From Paraphysomonas bandaiensis (taxonomy: Eukaryota; Chrysophyceae): 38,849 bases of DNA. The translations under genes and the position numbers were made by a program. Each line of letters starts with the position of its first letter. The first letter of the stretch is position 1. The stretch lies in assembly GCA_965644295.1 (NCBI GenBank), contig CBFFRP010000135.1:1-38849 (forward strand). Reading direction: 5' to 3'. The notes beneath the pieces were generated by a model. The model was not told the DNA's origin. It did not search any database and worked only from the letters and a program-made list of their open reading frames with translations. Of this stretch, positions 20,455 to 30,712 are shown one piece after another.

Positions 20455-23400
20455 ATGGAGCTTGTGGAAACGGTGGTGTCCCTTGCCCTCGTGGTCAAAC
20501 AGGTATCGCCACATTTCAGTTGATATAATTTCAATATTACACTTTTATTTTCAGCTTTCAGATGACGCGAATACGAATGTTGCTCTATGTCAGTCTCTGG
20601 GTAATCGTGCGGAGATGATTCCACGAATATTGGAGAGACTACCAAACTATTCTGCTCTGGATGAAGGGCTTATGAGCAGAATACTTCAAACTCTAAAACA
20701 AAGCCATGACCTTATAACAGAGTATCAACAAAAAGGGGCTATCTCACGTTTTTTGAAGTCCAGCTTATTGAAAAGTAAATTTTCAGATATTGAATCACAG
20801 TTAGGGAAGTGTGTTGATGACCTAACGCTCTGTGTTGGAGTTACATCCGCAGTTGCTTTAGATGCCCTAAGCAGTGATTTTAAGAGGCTTTTCTATGATA
20901 ATATGACGACAGATGAAGTTTCTTTGCATGAAATTCCAATTGTAGAGCATATAATTGACTACAGTTTAATTCACTTTGAAACGAAACGGGGTGTACGGAA
21001 AGAGCTAGGGGGGTCACAACATGCCAGGGTGTATTGTGGCGAACTCAATGGGAACAAAGTGGCAGTGAAAGAGTCCCTGCTGAGTAGCGTGGAAGGGGTT
21101 GATAGCATAGCAGATCAATGGAGGGATGGTGTCAATATTTTGTCCGAACTGATTCACCCTAGCGTATGTAGAACTCTGGGTGGAGGGTGCGAGATTTTGG
21201 ACGACGATCTCGAACCTCCTCAGACCCTACCTCATTTCTACCTAATTATGGAGCAACTTTCTGACATCAATCTTGCTGATTTTGTGACCACATCATTTAA
21301 AAATGAAATAGATGTTAGCACTGTGTTCAAGTTTTCTCATGCTATCGCCGCAGGTGTGCTTTACATTCACTCCTGTCGTCCTGCAATCACACATGGGCAT
21401 CTCTGCCCCCAAAACATTCTTCTGACCGATGACAACAAGCCCCGCATTGTCAATATACTGTTGCGGCATGAACAGTTAATCGGAAATATGGATCCGTCAC
21501 GGCGCGTTTCGATGGTGGAGTGTCACCCGTTTATGGCGCCTGAGCAGGCGAGAGGTGCGCCTCCCACCCCTGCCAGCGATATATATTCTCTGGGAATGAT
21601 AATGTATTTTATGCTGACTGGAACGGAGCCTTTCGCGGAGTGCCAAAGTTCTCACAGTCTTGCCGAAGCGGTGAGATCAGGTAAAGCACCAGTGATTCCT
21701 TCGATCGATCCCTTCCTGCTGGACCTGATTTCCATGTGTGTGAGTTCCGACCCCTCCAGGCGCCCGTCCGCCCGCGCTTGTGTTCGTGCTCTGGCCGCTG
21801 TCTGTAGGGAACGCAAGGTAGATATGTTAGTATGTGATGTAGAGCGCACAGATATTAAGCAGGATGATGAGAGAAGTGATGATGACGGTCTTGCTGAATT
21901 CGGAGACATGAGTGACAAGGTGGAAACAATGTTATCCACTGTGAAACTCTTTGGAAGCGAATCGATTTTATCGCCGAGTGTTGTGGTGTATGGCAACAAA
22001 GTCATTCTTTATAATTTTAGACATAATGTGAGCACGGCTCTGACTGCCGAAGTAAACGACGACGAAGAGGAAGAAGAGGGTGGGGATGAGAGCGGTGTTG
22101 GATGTACTGCATGTTCTGGGCCACTATCTGTGCCAGTAGGGACAGTTATTTTTCACATTGACAACACTGCTTCAATGAAGCGAAACCAGCGGATGGACCT
22201 CACGAAAGAGGTTTTGCTTCGAGTAATACCACGATTTTTACGCTGTAGCATGCGAGTTATTGTGAACTCATGGGCATCTAATGATAAGACGAAGGGACGC
22301 ATTCAGAGCAGAGAGCTGAGCGTTGAACCTAGCCTGCTTGAAGAAGAGCGTGCTGATGAGCTCCGGAAATACATACATGCCACTGCATTCGATGTCCTCT
22401 GCCCAGAGGGTCGTACTGATATGTATGGATCATGTTTTCAACTGTTTCGTCAGTGTAGAGATTACGCCACAACAGGATCTGTACATGCTTTTGTACTTAC
22501 CGATGGAAACCACAACAGACTCGACTACCCTCTACATAGGCCCGCTGAACCGAATGAGGACTACTTTGGAGTCTATCGGGCTGTCCTTAACAAAGGAACT
22601 AGGTTCGGTCCTTCAAGCAAACCATTTTCTGTAGACTATGCTGAAAATTTCCTGCGACAAGAGTATGACATCCTTCTTGCGTTAGCTGCTGATCACACTG
22701 TTTCTTTGACTTTAATTGGAATTGGTGATGCCAGTACGCAAAGCTTATCCTCTCTCTGTGCAAGAATGGGTGATAGTTGTTGCTTCTACGGAATTACAGA
22801 GGTCGGTCAAGCTGATGACGCTTTCAGGGCTGTAGCTTCGTCTCAAGACGAAATTCGATTTGAAATACCTGAGGGACCTTCGTTTACGTTGTCACGCTCT
22901 AATGACGATGGTACTGCAATATATGGAACTTCTGTTCTCGACGATCCGATTGATCTAGAGAAACTACATAATTGTCAATATGTGAGACTGAAGTACAAAG
23001 AACGTGTAATGGAGCTTGGAGCCTTTTCTACGGCTATTTCTCGGAGTATACAGTTACCAATTGAAGAGTTTGTGTCCGCTATCAGGAAAATACGTGAGGG
23101 ATGCTATGATATCACATCTGAGTCTTTTTCCAGTGTGTTTTGTCAATTAATGAAAGACAAGAAAGAACTGTGGGCTTTAAAATCATCTTTTTTTTCTAAA
23201 AAGACTCGAAAACTTCGTCAGATGTCCGCCTTTGCTGCATTTGGTATATGGCTCCGTGAGATTGAGGAAATATTGGACGCCCAAATTAGCTCTTACCGGA
23301 TGAATGTGGAGGAAGAAATATTAAATAATATGAACAGCAGCAATGATGAGAAGTTCAATGAAGGGGAATCGCCAAGTAGCAGCTTTAAACCTTCATCAGT

Positions 23401-26400
23401 GGTTTTAGAAAGACTTCAAAATAATGTAGGAGCAGTTGTACTATATCATGATATGTTAATGTGTATGTATTCAGATGCGCAACGCAGGGCGATCAGCACA
23501 TAAGGTTAGCAGACATGTTGTAGCTATTCAACGAATGCGGGACAGAACGATGCACATCTGCGCTAAGTTACTGACGTCGAAATTGACACTCCAAGAATCT
23601 GAAGAAGGGATTAGACTACATGTGCAGAAGCAAGGAAGTGATTACGTGACCAATTGGACCGTTCTTGATGCTAATGACATGGATGCAACAACGGTTTCTG
23701 ATATGCGATCACTGTTTGAAACAGCTTCTGTAATTGAAGATATATCCATACTTCATGCTCACCTGCAAGCTGCGATTTCCTCAGAGTCGTCTGTTAGAGG
23801 GACGATAGATTTAACTTACCCATGCGTCGTTGTACGCTCCAATTTTGATCCTTTTACAATTATCCGTGCGCCCTATCTCTTTACAGTTCAAAATGTACAA
23901 ATACCGAAAACCTCAAATCAAACAATTGCTTCATCTGATGTATATTGCGCCGAAGAGATTTGGGATCTATGTCACTCAAGTGATCATACTCCTGGTTCGG
24001 ATTTACCGGGATTCGCCCACTTAGATTCCTCATGTCGCCCTAATATGATTATTCCATTAGCGCATATTCCTCTATTGTTCACCTTGTATGTGGAGAGGTC
24101 GCGGTTATTTCACAGTGGTGTCAATATAACTGGCGACTGCATGGCTCTGGGTCAGGGTTCTTTACAGTGGGGCAAATTGTTTTTTGATGCCTTGATGCAC
24201 CCAAATTCTCCAACTAAAATGCACTGGATGGAAAATGGTTTAATGAGTCTTGTGTCGTACAGTTACGCTATTACCTCTTATGTCTTACATCCGTCAATGA
24301 ATTCTGTAAATGACATGTTTAGTTCACCCAACTGTGTGCTATCTAGAGAGATAACCCCATCGATTACATGCCCTCTGGCTGTTGCTGCTATTGTTGCCTG
24401 TGACGCAGAATGTACTAAAACTTCAGAATCGTGGAATATGATAATTCGAACTGTGTTTTCCAGAATGGTTGAGTGCATTTCTGGGAATAAACCCATTCGT
24501 ATTCCAACTAGTGCTGATCCTGGTGAACTGGACGAGGCTTATCGCATTCATCTTGGAAAACTTCAGACAGTTTTGGGAAGACGTCTGAATATTGAGTGGG
24601 CAAAGTCAAGCAATGCAGAGAAAGTGGATATTGTTAAAGAAAATGCGGCCGAAGTTTTAGATTTGCTTTCTGCAATTGTTGCCGGTTTTCTATCTATGTT
24701 TGAGAAGTATGGACTACCACTTTGGTCCGAATGGATACGAGCCATCAGAGAAGCAATGGAGTTGAAAAATATTGGAATATTGAAATTAAGAGCTCATTTT
24801 GTTTCGTGCAAGAAGACAAGTTCTATTTTAAATGTTATCATGAAGGCCTGCGCAGTAAACGACGAAATAGCGCTTCCGGTTGTAGAGTTATCTTCATGTG
24901 GAAGGCTAAGCATTCGACAAGTAAGTTGCGATGACTACTCTCACTTAGCCGCATACATTGATGCAATAGTGGCCACAAAGGCATCGCCGAAATTGGAGTA
25001 CAAGCCTGTTTTAAACCCAACTTATCCATTATTTACAGCTGCTCAGAATAGAGAAGTCAATAGCTTGGAGAGTTACAAATGTTCTTTGGATTCAAGTAAA
25101 CCTGTTGTAAATATTGCATTTGTGGGAAATGTTAATTCAGGAAAATCATCGATATGTGGAAGAATTTTGTTAGAGTTCCAGGTCGTGTCGGGTAGATGTG
25201 TGGAAAACTTAGGGAACCTTGCAGAAGAAATTGGTGAGTGTGGTAGCGAAGTAAATGACTTCTACTCATTTTTTTTAAAACTAGGCTACTCTTCGAATTT
25301 GAAACATTCTTGGGTAATGGATAAAGAGGCCTATGAACGAGCTGGTGGATTCACCATGCGGCCGAAACATGTTGGTTTCCAAACCCCTTCCAGGCGTTTC
25401 TCTATTATAGACAACCCAGGACACAAGGACTTTGTTACAAATGCGACAGCTGGTATCTATCATGCTGACGTTATAGTTCTTGTTGTGCCGGCAGTGATGT
25501 CTGAAATCGAACTTGCGGAAATGTCCCGTAGTCAAGCGGAAGAACACTTGCTCTGTGCATTTTGCTTTGGTGTCAAGCATGTTCTTGTTGTGGTGAATAA
25601 AATGGATGCTGTGAGTTACAACCAAGAAAGTTTTAATCGAGTTCGAACGCACACGACTAAGCACCTTAAAAAGGCTGGATTTAAGGCAGACCAGTCGTTA
25701 TTTATTCCTGTGTCGGCCTTATATGGTGATGGTGTATTGGATGATTCACCCAACATGACATGGTATGACGGTCCATGTTTGATACAGGCACTTGACGAGT
25801 GTCATATACCACGCCGACAAGTGGACAAGCCGTTTCGCATGGTTGTTGACGAGGTGTTCAAATTACGTGGTACAGGAACAGTACTCTGTGGGAAAGTAGA
25901 GAGGGGCACTATATCTGTTGGAGATTCGGTGAATATCTACCCGGCTATTGAATCCTCGGACTCATCAGGGGTTGTCCGCTCTGTGGAAGCCTATGGGAAT
26001 TCTTTGCAATGTGCTGGCCCTGGTGATGAAATTGGCATCAATATTTCCTTTAAAAAGGTTCAAACAAATAAATTGAAGCATGGTATGGTCCTCGGTTTAT
26101 CCAACAACCCTGCTGTACCAGTGATGCGAAAATTTGAAGCTCAAGTATTTGTAACTCGAAAGATTAATTTTAAGGCTGGGTACTCTCCAACCATTCTTGT
26201 ACATTGTATTTCTGTTAAAGCTCAAGTGCATCACATATCCCAAATTATTGACAGGAATAACACTGTTTTAGAGACTAACCCTAAAACTGTTAACGTTTCA
26301 CAAATATGTGTGTGTGAAATGGTTGCATTAAGGCCTTTTGCGGCTGAAACAGTTCACGATTTTCCAAGGATGAGTAAATTTTTGATAAGAGAAAACAGAG

Positions 26401-26441
26401 TAATTGTTGCAGTAGGATTCATTCGTTCAAGGTTGGAGTAG
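20455..26441 (+). CDS. MLKL-like domain / pseudokinase / VWA / eEF1A-type GTPase fusion protein
   Basis: Model: exons 20455-20502, 20555-23425 and 23475-26441, with introns of 52 nt (GTATCG...TTTTCAG) and 49 nt (GTAGGA...TATTCAG), both between codons; 1,961 residues. Residues 1-120 are helical and resemble the N-terminal four-helix adaptor domain of MLKL (MELVETVVSLALVV...GAISRFLKSS...). About 155-445 is a protein kinase fold: VAVK lysine K188 and MAPEQ are kept, but HRD is H296-G-H298 and DFG is N316-I-L318, so it is predicted inactive. About 545-780 is a VWA domain with a MIDAS-like D552-N-T-A-S556. About 780-1510 is unassigned. From 1515 a complete eEF1A-type GTPase follows: G1 GNVNSGKS (1524-1531), G3 D1619-NPGH, G4 NKMD (1681-1684), G5 SAL, then beta-barrel domains 2 and 3. 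No membrane segment. If the second intron is wrong, there are two overlapping genes. Confidence 0.8.
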
Positions 26442-27666
26442 TATGTGCTTGTCTCCTAACTTAATAGAAAAAGTTGAAGTACAAGATGAACTTGTGTTTC
26501 TGTTAGTTATAATTGTGTTGGCGCTACCGGATAGTAGAATCATAGTGTTTTTTATCGGGAGTGTTCTTGACTCCACTCTGGAAATTCAAGGATATAATTG
26601 AATGGTTACATTTGTATGTTTTCCCTAGAATTCGCGATACTTGATGAAAAACATTGCATATATGGACTAGAAGAATTTCGCTGAAAAGATAACAAATCAG
26701 GCTGCTACGATATTATATAAATCAGAAAGGAAAGAATTCGCTTAAAGTAATCTGGGTAATTATCTCATGATGCTTATATTAAATATACTTATGCTTGTTC
26801 AGTATTATAATATGTTTGAAAAGGTACTACACACACAACGACGATGAAAAAAATTCAATTTCCTTTCTTTTCATCTAACATTCCGACAACTACAGAGATG
26901 GTGTTTTCATGCTATGCCTTCTGGTGAAGCTTATGACGAAAAAACAGGTAATTACAGTGGAAGTAATGGAACAGACTATTATTTCTCAACTACATATGAT
27001 ACATTTCAATCAATAGACGGAGAATGGGTGCAAATATAATTGCCTTTTAAAATTCGTTTAACATCTATATCAACACAAGAAAGAGACACAGGACAAAAGA
27101 AAAATGAAAGCTTGTTATATATTAGGCTCTGATGATGGAATAAGCTTTTCATATATATATACAGATGATGTAGCATGTCCAGGAACTCAAGAGCAGTCAC
27201 AACAACTAAACGTTATTCAATTATAAGGATTGTCATTGCCTCACCAGGTTATAATATATATTATTATGTTTAATACAATTAATTTTAGATTAAAGAGTAC
27301 TTTTTACTATAATATAATAATATTATAAATATATAATAATATAATATTACCTTATTACTTTATTATTTAATTTTAACTTTAGATATTTTATTTTTTTTAA
27401 ATATAATTTTAAAGCCCTGTTTACAGAGAGCGTAATATGAAGCGAGAGCGGAATGTTAGATGAAAAGTAAGGAAATTGGAAAACGAATTCCGTCGTCGTT
27501 GTGTCTGTGTACTATCTATATAATTATTGTTCTCAAACTTATGAATTATGAACCAAGATCGAGATCATATATATGATGACGATATGATATTATGATGCGC
27601 TTACTACTAATATATTATACATTGTTAGATTTAAACAGAAAGCAAAGTTGTGATATGCATAGAGCT
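26442..27666. other. Intergenic stretch with foldback repeat and AT-rich tract
   Basis: No gene is supported. It contains the foldback element described next and, from about 27240 to 27420, an almost pure A/T tract (TTATTATATTATAATA-type runs). Short ORFs are not convincing. Confidence 0.6.
26824..27512. mobile_element. Foldback element with about 62-bp inverted arms
   Basis: The arm 26824-26885 (GTACTACACACACAACGACG, TTTTCATCTAACATTCCG) is inverted at 27449-27512 (CGGAATGTTAGATGAAAA, CGTCGTTGTGTCTGTGTAC). The spacer of about 560 bp is AT-rich and has no ORF of note. It looks like a non-autonomous DNA transposon; it is unrelated to the 197-bp-arm family. Confidence 0.55.
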
Positions 27667-27936
27667 TTAATATGAACAAGGCTGGATAATTACGGGATTT
27701 ATATCCATGTTGATAGAGATGTGTCCTGAAGGGGTTAGTCGGACTTGCACCTTCTGGTGGTGTACTGCGGGATAAGTACTAACGTAAGCCGCATATATAT
27801 TCAGCAGATATTTTTCTGCTCTCTCATAGCCAAATGCTTGTGTGGTACAATAATAAGATGAGTCACTTGTATAGACGTCTTTGGGCTCTGACGAATAAAC
27901 AGGCATCCAGGGTATTGGGCTGCCTACTGAAGTCAA
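27667..27936 (-). CDS. Repeat-borne ORF, unknown protein
   Basis: An 89-codon ORF begins MTSVGSPIPWMPVYSS and includes KDVYTS, CTTQAFGY, AEKYLL and IYAAYVS. The same peptide blocks occur in the frameshifted copy at 13742-14054. Upstream, 27950-28115 matches the arm of the 197-bp foldback family in the same relative arrangement. This is most likely a fragment of a transposon-encoded protein, not a host gene. No known domain is recognised. Confidence 0.4.
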   Translation of the reverse strand: MTSVGSPIPWMPVYSSEPKDVYTSDSSYYCTTQAFGYERAEKYLLNIYAAYVSTYPAVHHQKVQVRLTPSGHISINMDINPVIIQPCSY

Positions 27937-28115
27937 GAATCCGGGCTGTTCACCTTAAGGACAGAGAGCGAGAGTGGTTGCACCTTGGTAGTTGCGGTGG
28001 CATACAAGCGGCTTTCGTAGCGCGTAGTATTAAGCACTAGTTGTTTAAATTATATTGCTACAACAGTTCTGACTCTTACACGCGTATTGCTAATAACCAG
28101 ACATTCACAACATAT
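27735..28115 (-). repeat. Inverted dispersed copy of the 13.5-14.0 kb repeat
   Basis: Read on the minus strand, this interval matches about 13530-14005 in order: the CAGACATT / TATTGCTAA block, GGTTGCACCTTGG, the TTCACCTTAAG module, the ORF start, then GGTGCAAGTCCGACT. Similarity is clear but imperfect. From 28116 to 29280 I see no gene, only AT-rich sequence with short ATGATGATGATC-type runs. Confidence 0.65.
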
Positions 28116-29280
28116 GTATATCCTACATATTTTGGTGTGTATATGTTTCACTTGAACTATATCAACTACAATGAAATACTGAATGTATCTTCCATTATAT
28201 GCATTGATGATGAGTTATCATCATCAACTGTGATTAGACTGATGTATTGGTATAGCAAGTGAATGACGGCCATTTCGTTGGCTATGGAATCGTAGGTAAT
28301 ATAATATATTACTAATTATTGATATTTAAATGAAGTAGTGTCTTTACTTGATAAGTTGCTTGAATACCCTGGTAACACACTATCAATGGCTCTGATGATG
28401 ATGATCAAACGATCAAACACCCCTTAGGCTATCAGAAATTGACATTTTAGTATGGTAATACTGAACGTAATACTCACCCAATTATATAATCTCATATTAT
28501 ATCATTCATTGGCATTCACCAAATTCATGCTTTCTCAAATACCAATCACTTCCGTACGTTCTTGTATAATGGACACGATCGTATACAGTCAATATACTTC
28601 AGTTCACTCCTAATATTTCTATCATATATCAATAGTTCATTTAATATTGTTAATCACTGCTGTAGCAATCATAATTCAAATCCCTTAGAAGTACAGCTTT
28701 AATTACGATCAAACAGCAAAACTCAACAACCCCTAGTCGCGTCATGACGATCAGATTAGGGTTGTTACAAAGCTATATTATGGACACGACGAGCTAAGGC
28801 AAGTTGTCCTGGTATCACAGTAATATATATATATGAGGTATGAAACAGCTATACAATCAAGTATCTACACTCTCTGCTATGCAAGTACGGTAGGAAAAAT
28901 ATAAATACAAGCTGCATCGTGAACCTTCAATACATGACATGTAGTCAACTAGCTAACGTGACGAGTTCTGTGAGAGTAATTGCGTAATTACGGGAGGATC
29001 AAGTGCATGTTCCTATAGGGCGATACCGGAGTGGTTCAACCAGAGATATCGTCTTTGATGTAGATGCTCGAACCAGAGTCACTCTGTAAGGGAAGGACTC
29101 AGTTCCTTCTTCTCTCCATTCTTATCAGTTGAATGTGTAAGTGAATGACACCCGCGCCTGTGCAGGTGACGCCATTGTCCACCTCACCTTACTGTTAAAA
29201 GTAGAGCATGTATGAGTGGGGGGATGAATATGCATCATATGAATTCTCGTAGCTACATACTATGGACAAGGCATCCTGTG

Positions 29281-29412
29281 TATATTTTTGTTCAAGGATG
29301 CCTCATATATTGAGACAACAATTATCTGTATTCCAGCCGTAGTTGTACTGCAGTAATATAGAGTATATTTGTTTCAATTTATTTCCGAAAAAGAAGATGC
29401 TGATTGCTGATA
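29281..29412 (+). repeat. Dispersed repeat, copy 1
   Basis: Matches 34478-34613 in inverted orientation. Shared blocks include ATTTTTGTTCAA, GATGCCTCATATAT, GAGACAACAATTATCTGTAT, TCCAGCCGTAGTTGTACT and GATGCTGATTGCTGATA. Confidence 0.8.
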
Positions 29413-29663
29413 GTGAGACAAAACTGAGCATGAAAAGCAGGAATTATAGGAGGACAAAAGACAGAAATCCGTCGAAAGACAAGCAAAATGTCTTACTATT
29501 TCACGATTTTTTTCATGATTTTTACCTTTTTCACTTCTCTACCGTGAATTGACACTGTAGATTCGTACTCTCCTGCACATATGCACATTCAGCCCCATAA
29601 CACTATCACATTAGAGCGTATTTCATGTTAGTATTCACAGTAAATTAAACTCTCAAGTTAAAT

Positions 29664-30712
29664 ATGTCCCTGGGTTGGCAAGGCGAGAGTGCTCTTCTTC
29701 CGAGAAAGGCAAAACCCATCAAAATCGATGACAAATCTGTGCGTATCATTGAAGTCGAATATTTTAATATAACGGCTGTATAGATGATGCGCCTCAAGGC
29801 TACAGTGCTGGATGAAAAGCAGAAGCTTGAGTTTTCAGCTCAAAGCAAAGCTCCTCGCCTTCGAGCGAATAGAGGTGCGCGGTCATCTGACCGTAAAGAT
29901 GTATTTGCGTCTCGAAACAAAGGCGTCGAAGAAAGAGAGAAGAAGGATCTCTCATCCAAAGAAATGGCGTCAACAAATGATAGAATCACTTCAGCGCTCA
30001 CCGCAAAAGTACGTGTTGCTTTAGTGTCTCTGATGAATGCTACAGGCAGCTGTGGATATATTGATGTGTGCATTTCGCTGACTCGACATTTCATATGTTG
30101 TTTACGTTCCAGGCGAAAATATATGATACTATTAGTAAAGGTGGAGGGGAGAAGAGCATAAGTGAGGATGTTCTCGTTGACTTTCAAGAGAAAAGTGAAA
30201 CTAGTGGAAGCAATAAAATTGCCGTCAGTATGGACAAGACCAACGGACTGAGCGACTCGAGCGAAGTGGTTGACGATAACTGTAGGACTTATAGCTACTA
30301 TGGCCCTCCTGCTCGGGACACAGACTCTAGCGGTGAGTTTCCTGAAAATAAAAGTGATCGTTACGCTTGGTCTACTGGCAGGGAAGATCCCCAAAAAATC
30401 ATCGAGAAAAGCCGAGAATTCAGCCGGATGGTGGCGGATGAGATAGATGCTACTGTTGTGATGTCGTCATCATCCAGGGTTCGATCTCAGTGGGAGAAAA
30501 CCCTTCAAGGAGAATCTCGTGTTCACCTCGAACGGATTCATGAAGAGACCACCCATGCTAGAAAACATGCTGAGGAGACTACAGTGGTAGGTGTGAAGCG
30601 GAAGTCAAGCAGTGGTGGAAACAGTACTTTAGACCAAAGACGTGAGTTTTTACGGAAGAAGCAGGAAGAAAAGCGACTGAAGCTGAATGCGGGTCGAGAG
30701 ACTGTGGCATGA
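29664..30712 (+). CDS. CCDC174-like nuclear protein
   Basis: Exons 29664-29738, 29784-30008 and 30113-30712; introns of 45 nt (GTGCGT...TGTATAG) and 104 nt (GTACGT...GTTCCAG), both between codons; 299 residues, stop TGA. The protein is highly charged and helical. Its order of motifs follows CCDC174: an N-terminal segment with a K-rich helix (LKATVLDEKQKLEF), RNKGVEEREKKD, then TAKAKIYDTISKGG followed by an acidic segment and LVDFQEK, a Tyr/Trp-rich middle, a long charged coiled coil (RVRSQWEKTL...), and a basic C-terminus (RREFLRKKQEEKRLKL) that should be a nuclear signal. Known family members are nuclear and linked to the exon-junction complex and mRNA processing. The match is by remembered pattern, not alignment. 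Another charged splicing-associated protein is the alternative. Confidence 0.55.

Noticed and set aside
21652-22005. Minus-strand ORF opposite the fusion gene
   Set aside because: A shadow of the pseudokinase coding frame; low-complexity Ser/Thr translation.
29020-29110. Possible tRNA gene: GAGTGGTTCAA and, on the minus strand, GGTTCGAGCATC resembling a B box
   Set aside because: No matching A box at the right distance and no cloverleaf with a 7-bp acceptor stem can be drawn on either strand.
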